A stretch of 33,317 nucleotides of DNA from positions 1 to 33,317 of the forward strand of contig JAFQEF010000005.1 of the NCBI GenBank assembly GCA_017399165.1, written 5' to 3'. The notes beneath the pieces were generated by a model. It did no database searches and was not told the DNA's origin. It saw nothing but the letters and a program-made list of their open reading frames with translations. Position numbers and translations under genes: made by a program. The stretch is from Akkermansia sp. (lineage in GTDB: Bacteria; Verrucomicrobiota; Verrucomicrobiia; Verrucomicrobiales; Akkermansiaceae). Positions 1 to 7,948 of this stretch are shown here, piece after piece (within the stretch, counting starts at the first letter, position 1; every line of letters starts with the position of its first letter).

Positions 1-55
1 AATCCATAGAGATAGATAATAAAAAACGCTATGAAAATCTGAGCACATAAGCATA

Positions 56-237
56 GGTGTCAACTCGGAATCGAACTTAACTATCACCCGTTTCACGGGT
101 TCGGTGTATTATTTATCGGTTCGAGTGGTTTCGCTCGCCGTAGGCTCGCTGCACCACTCGCTAAATAAAATGACGCCCCGCAGAGCGGGGCTTACAAAAT
201 TCCGCTCACCTACGGCTCGCCATCCACACAAATTGCC
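56..237 (-). repeat. Multi-hairpin intergenic repeat, copy A
   Basis: Read on the minus strand this element has four modules in order. The first is a conserved block containing GATGGCGAGCCGTAGG and GAGCGGAAT. The second is a GC hairpin (185-191 with 175-181). The third is a longer hairpin with outer arms 122-129 and 153-160. The fourth is an ACCCG/CGGGT hairpin (86-100). The same order is seen in copy B (350-522) and copy C (33136-33317) with different stem sequences. No convincing gene lies inside it. Its function is not recognised. Confidence 0.75.
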
Positions 238-349
238 ATTTTACTAATTGTTCCCACGCGTATTATATATAGAGAGAAACAAGATAAAATCTCACAATAA
301 ATGCAAATATTGCATTTAAACCGTTCATTTTTGCTCCCGTTTTCCATAC

Positions 350-522
350 CTCAGGCTCGCGGCTTATGCCGGGCTTTATGTCGCCCGTTCCACGGGCTCT
401 CATATTATTTCTAACTTACGAGGGGCTGCGTCGCTTCGCGACTTGCCCCTCGCTATTTTATTTCGCCCCGCTGTTTGCGGGGCTTAGAAGTTACGCTCGC
501 CTATGGCTCGCCATCACCTCTA
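350..522 (-). repeat. Multi-hairpin intergenic repeat, copy B
   Basis: This copy has the same module order and orientation as copy A: the GGCGAGCC block (about 497-522), a GC hairpin (465-471 with 477-483), a nested hairpin and a GCCCGT/ACGGGC hairpin (383-388 with 392-397). The nested hairpin has outer arms 419-426 and 445-452 and an inner stem 431-434 with 438-441. The joining bases AAG and CGCA of the nested hairpin are identical to those in copy C although all paired bases differ. The 80-codon open frame at 366-608 lies across it and is judged spurious. Confidence 0.75.
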
Positions 523-664
523 CTATATATCATTTTTCGAGAAACCCTATTCGCAAATCAACGTATCCCAAATCTTTGAGATACTATGAAGCATATCCTA
601 TCAGGTGATTTCGGATTTACGGTGACAGTGAGCCGGTAACCCACCGATTATAACCGCAGCGGGG
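523..664. other. Gene-free stretch after copy B
   Basis: Nothing identifiable as a gene was found here. The leftward operon ends at 665 and no clear terminator hairpin with a U-tract follows it, so the hairpins of copy B may serve as its transcript end. That role is inference. Confidence 0.4.
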
Positions 665-1243
665 CTATTTACCGGAGCCCATACTACACACCGTACCGGG
701 GTAGGTTTGAGTATGGGGCGGCAAAACACGACCGGGCAAAATCACGCATTTGCACCCAATGCGGCTGTGGGAGCCCACATAGCAACCCAATTTATTTCGC
801 CCCGTGGGGGTCAGTTTGCCGTTGTGCAGCATGCGGATTTCTGCGGCATCATGCCTGAAATTGCTGAAAATGCACCCACCACCCACATTAATATCGTCCT
901 CCAGCCAAGAGTCGCCGATGTAGGTGAGGTGCGACACGAACACGGCGTTGCCCAGCACGCTGTTTTTGATTTCCACAGCATTGCCGACAACGCAGTTATC
1001 ACCAATACTGACTTGACCGCGCAGGTAAGCATTGGGGCCTATGCTGCAATTTTTACCGATGCGCACATGCCCCTCTATCACCGTGCCGGGTTTAACGACG
1101 GAGCCCTCGCCGAGCTCCAGCACACCGTTTACCACAGCCAAGGGATGCACGGAGCCGTGACAAGCGGGCTGCAGATGCAGCAGGGAGTCCATCTCTGCTT
1201 GCAAGCGCACCCAAGGTGGGGTATTATCTGTTTGGGCATTCAT
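665..1243 (-). CDS. Left-handed beta-helix (hexapeptide repeat) acyltransferase
   Basis: The 192-residue protein is made mostly of hexapeptide repeats typical of left-handed beta-helix transferases (about residues 35-175), with [LIV]-G-x(4) periodicity such as SVLGNAVF and SRIGCKCV. The segment SHLTYIGD near residue 105 matches the GlmU acetyltransferase motif that carries its active-site histidine (His105 here). It is followed by a GGGCIFSNF stretch like the GlmU loop. The GlmU uridylyltransferase domain is absent, so this is probably a stand-alone sugar or sugar-nucleotide acyltransferase with unknown substrate. It is the last gene of a leftward operon, one base after the stop of the upstream hydrolase. 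No Shine-Dalgarno sequence precedes it, so translational coupling is likely. Confidence 0.8.
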   Translation of the reverse strand: MNAQTDNTPPWVRLQAEMDSLLHLQPACHGSVHPLAVVNGVLELGEGSVVKPGTVIEGHVRIGKNCSIGPNAYLRGQVSIGDNCVVGNAVEIKNSVLGNAVFVSHLTYIGDSWLEDDINVGGGCIFSNFRHDAAEIRMLHNGKLTPTGRNKLGCYVGSHSRIGCKCVILPGRVLPPHTQTYPGTVCSMGSGK

Positions 1244-1244
1244 C

Positions 1245-2036
1245 TTATCGAGAGGCAGGGTTACCTATTTTCAGGCGTGCGCAGGCATCGAGCATTAACT
1301 GATACGCAGAAGCCCCGGTGGCAGCATGCGGCTCAACAAAGAGGGAATCGGGGCGGGCATGTTGGTAGCGGCGGCCCTTGGCATCCCGCTCATTTCCGCT
1401 GAAACACAGGTTGGCATCCGCCTGCGGGCATTCCCGCCATTGCCCACCCACCATGGCGGCAATATCTTTTGGGTGTCGATACGGGCTGCAATATACATTC
1501 ACCCAATAATCCACCCCTTTTGCACGCTCGCGGGGGTGAGAGCGCTCTCGGCAGCTCACGGCATCCAGCGTCACAGCTATGATTTTGCCGTGCCCGCCAT
1601 CCAGTTGGCGTATTACATCCATAACGGCAGAGCCGCCATAACTATGCCCCACCAACACTAAATCCGCCCCGGGGTTTGTCTGTAAAAAGCGCTTAATGTC
1701 ATCCCTGATAAGGCGTGTGCTGTGAAAAGGCAGACAGCCGCGCCCGCCATCCCACGCGTAACAGGCACGCACTTGCTTACCTGCCACAGGTAAAACGGGT
1801 GTACCCTCATACACGCTGCGAAAATGAGTAAGCACCTGCTCTGCAAAACCGCCTATGAAAATAAAGGCAACATCTGCCTTCTCCTGCGGCAGGCGCACCT
1901 GCAAACGGCGGCTGATAAAATCAGTATCGGGCTCGGGGTAAATACCGGGGGCAACCACCTGTTGCTGTTGGGAGCATGCGCCGATAAGCAGCATCAACAC
2001 CGGCACAAGGAGTTTGTGTATCTTATTCATCTGCAT
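1245..2036 (-). CDS. Lipoprotein alpha/beta hydrolase, paralogue 2
   Basis: The 263-residue protein starts with a lipoprotein signal ending in LIGAC, so it is probably lipidated and envelope-located. A nucleophile elbow GHSYGG places the catalytic serine at about residue 132, as in alpha/beta-hydrolase lipases and esterases. A later TLDAVSC and a YQHARP segment could supply the acid and histidine, but that is inference. The C-terminal third is rich in Cys (SCRERSH, VYCSPYR, RECPQADANLCFSG), which suggests disulfides outside the cytoplasm. It is clearly homologous to the upstream gene at 2023-2859 and overlaps its end by 14 bases. Substrate is unknown. Confidence 0.75.
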   Translation of the reverse strand: MQMNKIHKLLVPVLMLLIGACSQQQQVVAPGIYPEPDTDFISRRLQVRLPQEKADVAFIFIGGFAEQVLTHFRSVYEGTPVLPVAGKQVRACYAWDGGRGCLPFHSTRLIRDDIKRFLQTNPGADLVLVGHSYGGSAVMDVIRQLDGGHGKIIAVTLDAVSCRERSHPRERAKGVDYWVNVYCSPYRHPKDIAAMVGGQWRECPQADANLCFSGNERDAKGRRYQHARPDSLFVEPHAATGASAYQLMLDACARLKIGNPASR

Positions 2037-2859
2037 TGTCTGTTCGGGAACCTATGTTGAATCTTTTGCATGCGGCCAACAGCATATCCTGCGCAGAGGC
2101 CCCGCCGAGCGCATGTGCATCCGTAAATAACGATTGCGGACGCGAGTGACGATAGCGCTTGCCCTGCGTATCTTTCTCTTTGCCGCTGAAACACAGGTTG
2201 GCATCTGCCTGCGGGCACTCCCGCCACGGGCCGCCCACACGCGCCGCGGCATCCATGGGTGAGCGGTACGGGGCACAATAAGCATTCACCCAATACAGCA
2301 CACCCGCAGCACGCTCTTGCGGGTGAGAGCGCTCACGGCAACTCACGGGGTCCAGCGTGGCCACCACCACCTTGCCGTATGGCTCACCCTGCAAGTGGCG
2401 CATGATATCCATAACGGCAGAGCCCCCATAGCTGTGCCCCACAAAAACCAAATCCGCCCCGGGGTTTACCTGCAAAAATGCTTTGATATCTTGCTGTGCC
2501 AGCTGTGTATCATGGCGCAGCAAATGCCCGCCGGCACCATCCCACGCGTAATACGCCCGCAGTTGCCGCCCCGCCGTGGGTACCAAAGGCATGCTCTCGT
2601 ACACGCACCTGAAATTAGCAGTAAGTACATCCCCAAATCCGCCGATGAATATCACCGCCACCTCCGCAGGCTCGGCAGGCAAGCGCACTTGGGTTCTGCG
2701 CCCCATAAATGTGGTATCGGGCTCGGGGTAAATACCCGGCTGTACACGGGGGCTGACATAGCTCAAATTACACAGGGTCACCCCCACCGTTATACCCAAC
2801 GTGAGCAATAATAACCACCGCCATACGCGGCGGCTCCGTTTGCAGGGTAAGAGCGGCAT
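2023..2859 (-). CDS. Membrane-anchored alpha/beta hydrolase, paralogue 1
   Basis: This 278-residue protein is a close paralogue of the next gene, with matching blocks such as PGIYPEPDT, VGHSYGGSAVMD, SCRERSHP and ECPQADANLCFSG. The catalytic serine in GHSYGG is near residue 143. The N-terminus is basic then hydrophobic (about residues 12-32) with no clear lipobox, so it is likely an uncleaved anchor or Sec signal, unlike the lipidated paralogue. The start codon overlaps the stop of the upstream gene in a TGATG arrangement. Function is presumably hydrolysis of an ester or acyl group in the envelope. The acyltransferase downstream might act in the same pathway, but this is not shown by sequence. 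Confidence 0.75.
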   Translation of the reverse strand: MPLLPCKRSRRVWRWLLLLTLGITVGVTLCNLSYVSPRVQPGIYPEPDTTFMGRRTQVRLPAEPAEVAVIFIGGFGDVLTANFRCVYESMPLVPTAGRQLRAYYAWDGAGGHLLRHDTQLAQQDIKAFLQVNPGADLVFVGHSYGGSAVMDIMRHLQGEPYGKVVVATLDPVSCRERSHPQERAAGVLYWVNAYCAPYRSPMDAAARVGGPWRECPQADANLCFSGKEKDTQGKRYRHSRPQSLFTDAHALGGASAQDMLLAACKRFNIGSRTDNADE

Positions 2860-3323
2860 CAGAGATCTACCAGCACTTTTTCCAAATGCGGACGCAGCAG
2901 GCGATACAAGGCTCGGCTGTCCTCCTCTGTCATATCAAAGTCATCCAACAGCACCAATTCCCCCACAACCTTGGCACCCAGGCATTGACCGCTGCTGGCA
3001 TACAGGTAAAAAACGCGCTCTGCCGCCCCCTCATGGTGAACAGACGATTCCTGGCGGTAGTGCTCCTCATGCACGGACTGCAGCTCTGAGCGACGCACAA
3101 TGGCACACAGCTCGCGAAACTCCGTTGAGCTCAGGCGGTGAATTTGGTGAGACTCCAACAACCACCCGGGTATACACGGAGTCACGGCAACGGCATCCGC
3201 ACTCAACACCTCCTCTACAGAGGCCTTCCCCACAGAGCCATACGGCTTGGCACACGTTGTTACCAAAACCGTGGTCATGAAAACCATTATCGGCAGCACT
3301 ACTTTGATTACATTGCCCAACAT
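2859..3323 (-). CDS. Small predicted lipoprotein, unknown function
   Basis: This 154-residue protein has a hydrophobic N-terminus ending in VTTCAK, which fits a lipobox. The rest shows no domain I recognise. It contains an acidic helical C-terminal part (EEDSRALYRLL). It is the first gene of the four-gene leftward operon and stands directly behind a good sigma70-type promoter (3350-3378). It is divergent from the ankyrin gene at 3435, so the 111-bp gap carries promoters in both directions. Confidence 0.7.
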   Translation of the reverse strand: MLGNVIKVVLPIMVFMTTVLVTTCAKPYGSVGKASVEEVLSADAVAVTPCIPGWLLESHQIHRLSSTEFRELCAIVRRSELQSVHEEHYRQESSVHHEGAAERVFYLYASSGQCLGAKVVGELVLLDDFDMTEEDSRALYRLLRPHLEKVLVDL

Positions 3324-3349
3324 GCTTCGAAAAAATCGGCGTTTTGAGC

Positions 3350-3378
3350 ATTCTAGCGTTTTATCTGTCGTCTTGCAA
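3350..3378 (-). promoter_or_regulatory. Promoter of the leftward hydrolase operon
   Basis: On the minus strand, -35 TTGCAA (3373-3378) and -10 TAGAAT (3350-3355) are separated by 17 bp. The predicted start is near 3343, giving about 20 nt of leader before the ATG at 3323. Confidence 0.65.
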
Positions 3379-3422
3379 GCGAAAAATCATTATTTACTCT
3401 CGCTTTTCTGCATTATATCCGT

Positions 3423-3428
3423 TACAAT
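3423..3428 (+). promoter_or_regulatory. -10 box of the ankyrin gene, no clear -35
   Basis: TACAAT ends 6 nt before the ATG at 3435, so the transcript would start at or next to the start codon. The -35 region is weak. The call rests on the same spacing seen at several other genes in the window. Confidence 0.4.
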
Positions 3429-3434
3429 ACCCCC

Positions 3435-4073
3435 ATGAACAGCCAGGACTGGAACAGCATTACCGTAGACGACGCAGAAAAACCGCAAATCAGTATGGAA
3501 GATTTGCGAGAACTAGCCGTTGATTTGGACCCGGATGACTTTGACGAGCCCGTGCAGGAGTTTTTGGATGAGCTGATGAAAGCCGACAACACGGATGACC
3601 TGAAAAAAGCCGCCACCCTACTGTTGCAGGATGAGATTGATTTTTCTCCCGAGCTGGCCGCCATGGGTGTGGAGCCGGACCTGGAGCTGATTACCCTGTT
3701 GATTGCCACGGGGGCAGATGTCAACGCCCACAACCCGTACGGGCAGACACCCCTGCACGTGGCAGCCAAATACGGCTATACCCCCATTGCAGAGATGCTG
3801 CTGGCCGCAGGAGCCAAGGTTACGGTGCTGAGCCATGATAACAAGTTCCCCATAGATTTGGCAAAAGACGCCGAGCTCAAGAAGCTGCTGGCCCTGCCCG
3901 ATGTGTTTGAGCCCGATGCCTCCCCCCTGCCCCCTGAACTGGCCGCCATGATGCGTGAGGCCGAGGGCGACCAAGAGCACCACTGCACCTGCGGGCACCA
4001 CCACGAGCATGATTGTGATTGCGGACACGACCACGATTGCACCTGCGGGCATGATTGCGATTGCAAACATTAA
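3435..4073 (+). CDS. Ankyrin-repeat protein with Cys/His metal-binding tail
   Basis: The 212-residue protein has no signal peptide and is probably cytoplasmic. Residues about 1-75 are acidic and helical. About two to three ankyrin repeats follow (LITLLIATGADVNAHNPYG, QTPLHVAAKYGYTPIAEML), to about residue 155. The last 31 residues hold 8 Cys and 10 His in a recurring C-x-C-G-H pattern (CTCGH, CDCGH, CTCGH, CDCKH). Such tails bind transition metals such as Ni, Zn or Cu in metallochaperones, so a metal-storage, sensing or targeting role is plausible but inferred. No metal-transport gene is adjacent; the next gene is a SulP transporter with its own promoter. Confidence 0.8.
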   Translation: MNSQDWNSITVDDAEKPQISMEDLRELAVDLDPDDFDEPVQEFLDELMKADNTDDLKKAATLLLQDEIDFSPELAAMGVEPDLELITLLIATGADVNAHNPYGQTPLHVAAKYGYTPIAEMLLAAGAKVTVLSHDNKFPIDLAKDAELKKLLALPDVFEPDASPLPPELAAMMREAEGDQEHHCTCGHHHEHDCDCGHDHDCTCGHDCDCKH

Positions 4074-4165
4074 AACGAATTGACGAGCGGAATATGAGTA
4101 CAACTCAGCTTCATTATCCGGACGGAAAACGCAAAAAAATATCCGGAGAACAGGTGTGAATTTTC

Positions 4166-4194
4166 TTTACATCGCAGGCGGGTGGGCGTATATT
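4166..4194 (+). promoter_or_regulatory. Promoter of the SulP transporter gene
   Basis: -35 TTTACA (4166-4171), 17 bp, -10 TATATT (4189-4194). The -10 ends 11 nt before the ATG at 4206. A possible GTG start at 4182 lies inside the spacer and so is excluded. Confidence 0.65.
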
Positions 4195-4205
4195 GCGTGT
4201 TAGAG

Positions 4206-5900
4206 ATGTACACGCCGAGTCTTTTCAAATCGCTTAAAGAGTATAACAAAAAGACATTCCTCTCTGACCTGACGGCAGGCCTGACTGTGGGTGTAGTGGC
4301 CTTACCATTAGCCATGGCATTTGCCATAGCCTGTGGGTGTGCGGAAATAACGCCGTCCACCGGACTTATCACGGCAGTGGTGGCAGGTTTTATGATATCC
4401 CTGCTGGGTGGCAGTAAGTTTCAGATAGGCGGTCCCACGGGTGCATTTGTGGTGATTATAGCAGGGGTAGTGGGCAGTTTCGGCATGAGCGGCCTGATAC
4501 TTTGCACGTTGATGGCGGGTATCTTCCTGATATTGTTCGGCGTACTACGCATGGGGGCATTGATACGCTTTATACCCTACCCGGTGACCACGGGCTTTAC
4601 CTCGGGTATAGCGGTAACGATTTTCTGCACCCAAATCAAGGATTTGCTGGGGTTAAGCATACCTACTGCCGTACCCGCAGAGTTTGTGCAAAAATGGCAA
4701 TGCTATTTTGAGTATTTTCACACCATCAACTGGTGGGCACTGGGTATCTCCGTATTCACGATTTTGGTGATACTGGTTACCAGGCGGTATGCCCCCAAAG
4801 CACCGTTCATGCTGGTGGGCATGTTGGCAGCCACTATTATATGCACGGTATTCAACCTGCCGGTAGAGACCATCGGCTCCAGATTCGGCGAGCTGCCCAA
4901 GGGCTTACCCATGCCGGGGTTCCCGAGCGTGGAGTGGGCAGCCCTGCCCCAGTTGGTAAAGCCGGCCTTTGTGATTGCGCTGCTGGCCGCCATAGAGTCC
5001 CTGCTGAGTGCCAGTGTGGCGGATGGTATGACGGGCTCCCGCCACCACCCCAATACAGAGCTGATTGGCCAGGGGGCCGGCAACATTGCATCCGCCTTGT
5101 TCGGCGGTTTGCCGGCCACGGGTGCCATTGCCCGCACGGCTACCAACATACGCTCCGGCGGCAAAACCCCGGTATCCGGTATCATCCATGCCGTTACGCT
5201 TTTGTTGATTCTTTTACTGGCAGGGCAATATGCAGCCATCGTACCTCTGCCCGCGCTGGCAGGCATTTTGGCGATTGTATGCTGGAACATGGCAGAGGTA
5301 AGCACCTTTTGCCACCTGCTCACCGGGCCCAAACAAGACCGCGCCGTGTTGTTGATTACCTTTATACTCACCGTGCTCATTGACTTGGTGGTAGCGGTAG
5401 AAGTGGGCGTGGTGCTGGCAGCCCTGCTCTTCATCGGCCGCATGGCTCAGGTGAGCAACGTGGAGACTATCTCTCGCGAACTCGAAGGGATAGACCCGGA
5501 GGAACAACCTGCACGCTCCCGCTACCTGCGCCATATTCCGGACAACGTGGAAGTGTTCGATATTCAGGGGCCCTTCTTCTTTGGTGCCGTAGAGCAGTTT
5601 AAGGACCGCGTCTTCCGCTCCATAGAGCCGGACATGGACTACGTGCTGCTGCGCATGCGATTGGTACCCACGTTGGATGCCTCGGGGCTGCACGTGTTGG
5701 AGGATTTCTTATCCTATTGCCGCCGCAGGGATATCACACTGCTACTTTGCGGTGTGCAGGCTCAGCCCGCCAAAGTAATACGCAGGGATACCCAATTCAT
5801 CACCGAGTTGGGAGAAGAGAACATCTGCGAAAACATTGATGCTGCGTTGGAGCACATCAAAGAGTTGGAGAAGAAAAGAAGCACCGTTGAATACGTGTAA
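4206..5900 (+). CDS. SulP family anion permease with STAS domain
   Basis: The 564-residue inner-membrane protein has the SulP/SLC26 order: a multi-spanning core (about residues 20-420) followed by a cytoplasmic STAS domain (about 440-550). Typical signatures are GLTVGVVALPLAMAFAIACG near the N-terminus and a GGPTGAFVVII stretch in the core. The STAS part has the DASGLHVLE motif, matching the anti-sigma-antagonist DxSG loop. Family members carry sulfate, bicarbonate or dicarboxylates, and the substrate cannot be read from sequence. ATG 4206 was chosen because an upstream in-frame GTG falls in the promoter. The gene is monocistronic and ends 12 bp from a convergent gene. Confidence 0.9.
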   Translation: MYTPSLFKSLKEYNKKTFLSDLTAGLTVGVVALPLAMAFAIACGCAEITPSTGLITAVVAGFMISLLGGSKFQIGGPTGAFVVIIAGVVGSFGMSGLILCTLMAGIFLILFGVLRMGALIRFIPYPVTTGFTSGIAVTIFCTQIKDLLGLSIPTAVPAEFVQKWQCYFEYFHTINWWALGISVFTILVILVTRRYAPKAPFMLVGMLAATIICTVFNLPVETIGSRFGELPKGLPMPGFPSVEWAALPQLVKPAFVIALLAAIESLLSASVADGMTGSRHHPNTELIGQGAGNIASALFGGLPATGAIARTATNIRSGGKTPVSGIIHAVTLLLILLLAGQYAAIVPLPALAGILAIVCWNMAEVSTFCHLLTGPKQDRAVLLITFILTVLIDLVVAVEVGVVLAALLFIGRMAQVSNVETISRELEGIDPEEQPARSRYLRHIPDNVEVFDIQGPFFFGAVEQFKDRVFRSIEPDMDYVLLRMRLVPTLDASGLHVLEDFLSYCRRRDITLLLCGVQAQPAKVIRRDTQFITELGEENICENIDAALEHIKELEKKRSTVEYV

Positions 5901-5912
5901 GAGCGGGGAGCT

Positions 5913-7940
5913 TTACACGTAGAAGGTGCGGGGGCGGGTACCCTCTACATCATACGCCGTGATAACACGCGCAGGTGGGGGCGTGTCGCAAAGGTTAATC
6001 AGCTTGATAGCCCCCGTGGGGCAAACTTGTTGGCAGGCGGTTTGAGGAGTAGCTCCACCTTTATTTTTGGCGGCATTAATGCGCTGCACGCAGTAGGTGC
6101 ATTTCTCCATAACGCCGCGTGAACGCACGGTAACTTGCGGATTATGAGGGCGCTGCGTTTGTTGAGCAGCCGCATAATCCCTGAAATTGAACACACGGGC
6201 ATTATATGGGCATGCCGCGGCGCAATAACGCGTACCCCAGCAACGGGGGTATACCATGGCATTGAGTCCCTCTGTGGTATGCACCGTTGCATTTACGGGA
6301 CAAACGGCCTCGCAGGGGGCTTTTTCACACTGGCGGCAAGCAGTGGGCACATAGTGCAGCTTTTGTTGCGGCCCCATATAACGGGCTATGCGCAGCCACT
6401 GCATATCCCTGCCGTAGCTCATATCTGCCACACCCACGGTTGGTATATTATTTTCCGCCCGGCAGGCCACCGTGCAAGCCCCGCAACCGATGCAGCGGGC
6501 CAAATCTATCACCATACCCCATTGCGGGGATTTTTCTTTGGTAAACTGAGGCGGGGCAGTCACCTGCTGCGGTTGAGGTTGCGGCTTTTGGTACGGCAAG
6601 TTCGGTGGCTCTGCCACCTGCACCGCGGCAGCATCTGCATGCGCGGTATCGGGCATTAAAGGCAACCACAGCGCTTGTAACGCGGGCTGCCGCCACGCGG
6701 GCAGGTGCAAAGCCCCCACCTTGGCACCGCATGCCCCGGCATCCCCGGGCAAAAAGGCCTCTGCCGCCCCTGCCCAGCCGCTCAGCGGCAGGTAGGTCTC
6801 CTTCAACCATGCGTTGTGGCGAAACCTGCCATCCGCATAGTACGGGTGCAAATACAACTGTACCTTGGCCGACGGGGCAGCCGGCAACGCCCATGGCAAC
6901 GGGGCTGCCTGCGGCACAAAACCCTGCTTGAGGGCAGCCTCTAAATCCGGCACCACTTGATTCAACCAGCCCTTGGCGGTGGATACCCCGTCTGCCTTCG
7001 CCACCTCTCCCCCGCGCAACAGGGCGTGCAGCACCTCGGCCTCCGCCATGGCGGGGCGCAGGGGGTGCAGCAAAGGCTGGCGCAGGCATAAGTTGCCATA
7101 GGCATCGGCATCCGCCCCCCACTCCTCCGTATAATGCGTTTGCGGCACGGTGTACAGGCAAAGGGAGGCTGTTTTATCTGCCGCTACTGCGGTAAATCGA
7201 ATCGTCTCTGCCGTGCAGGTTTCCAACGCGCGAGCAAAATCGGCATCAAAAGCGGCGGGGTCTGCCGGGGTAAAAATAAAGAGCACCTCCAATTGCGGCA
7301 AATCCGCCGTCAGATCCGCCAAGGTGCCAAACCCGGTATCAAAGCGTACAGCGGGACCAAGTGTGGCGTTTTGCACGGTCTCCAGCTCTGCAAAGCCGGT
7401 GGGGCGCGGGGCTGCCACAGGGTCATACGCATAAAAAGAGGCCCCGCCGCAGCGTTTCAGCTCCTCCACCTGAGCCATACGCACGGCGGAGTAACCCTGC
7501 GGAAACAAAAAACCCATGCGCCGCCCCTCTTTGAGCAAAGCCGCCCAGGCACGCAACGAGGCATGCAACGCCTGCATGGGGTGCGGTTTACCGGCACGAG
7601 TGGGGGTAGCAGCACGCGCTGCATCATATAAATCCAGCAAAGAGGCCTGCACAAACGCAGGCAGCCCGCGGCGCACCTGCTCATAGCGCGGATTGCTCTG
7701 CAACGCCATAGGCAAACCGTCGTGGCACACGGCCAGCAGGGGGATAGCACCTGTTGCCCACGGCATGCAAGTAGCAAAGCAGCTTGCCTCGCCCGGCAGC
7801 ATCCACTCCGGGCAATCCTCCGCCTGCACGGCCAGTTGCTGCGCGCGCCTGCAAGCCGGCACCGCCAGCAATGCCAACGCCCCCAGCCCCTTGAGAAAAT
7901 GTCGGCGGCTTATGGCTCCACTACGGTCTACTCCTTGCAT
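5913..7940 (-). CDS. ActB-like/molybdopterin-family protein with 4-cluster ferredoxin domain
   Basis: The 675-residue protein begins with a twin-arginine signal (SRRHFLKGLG) ending in a possible lipobox VPAC, so it is exported folded. Residues about 45-440 resemble a reduced molybdopterin-oxidoreductase-like half. A Pro/Gln linker follows. Residues about 470-660 are a HybA/PsrB-type ferredoxin region with four cysteine sets: CIGCGACTVAC, CRQCEKAPCEAVCP, CWGTRYCAAACPY and CTYCVQRI with CQQVCPTGAI. The GTRYC set has Thr in place of a Cys, as in ActB of alternative complex III, where it marks a [3Fe-4S] site. No other act or nrf genes are next to it, so its electron partners must be elsewhere. 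It could instead belong to another membrane quinone oxidoreductase. Confidence 0.8.
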   Translation of the reverse strand: MQGVDRSGAISRRHFLKGLGALALLAVPACRRAQQLAVQAEDCPEWMLPGEASCFATCMPWATGAIPLLAVCHDGLPMALQSNPRYEQVRRGLPAFVQASLLDLYDAARAATPTRAGKPHPMQALHASLRAWAALLKEGRRMGFLFPQGYSAVRMAQVEELKRCGGASFYAYDPVAAPRPTGFAELETVQNATLGPAVRFDTGFGTLADLTADLPQLEVLFIFTPADPAAFDADFARALETCTAETIRFTAVAADKTASLCLYTVPQTHYTEEWGADADAYGNLCLRQPLLHPLRPAMAEAEVLHALLRGGEVAKADGVSTAKGWLNQVVPDLEAALKQGFVPQAAPLPWALPAAPSAKVQLYLHPYYADGRFRHNAWLKETYLPLSGWAGAAEAFLPGDAGACGAKVGALHLPAWRQPALQALWLPLMPDTAHADAAAVQVAEPPNLPYQKPQPQPQQVTAPPQFTKEKSPQWGMVIDLARCIGCGACTVACRAENNIPTVGVADMSYGRDMQWLRIARYMGPQQKLHYVPTACRQCEKAPCEAVCPVNATVHTTEGLNAMVYPRCWGTRYCAAACPYNARVFNFRDYAAAQQTQRPHNPQVTVRSRGVMEKCTYCVQRINAAKNKGGATPQTACQQVCPTGAIKLINLCDTPPPARVITAYDVEGTRPRTFYV

Positions 7941-7948
7941 CGGGGCAG

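Noticed and set aside
366..608. 80-codon frame on the plus strand
   Set aside because: It lies across repeat copy B, its sequence follows the hairpin bases, and no start signal or family feature is seen.
707..1402. 231-codon frame on the plus strand opposite the acyltransferase
   Set aside because: The minus strand has clear hexapeptide repeats and operon spacing. The plus frame is a shadow rich in His and Ala.
4182..4205. GTG start for the SulP gene
   Set aside because: It lies within the spacer between -35 and -10, so the mRNA would begin after it.
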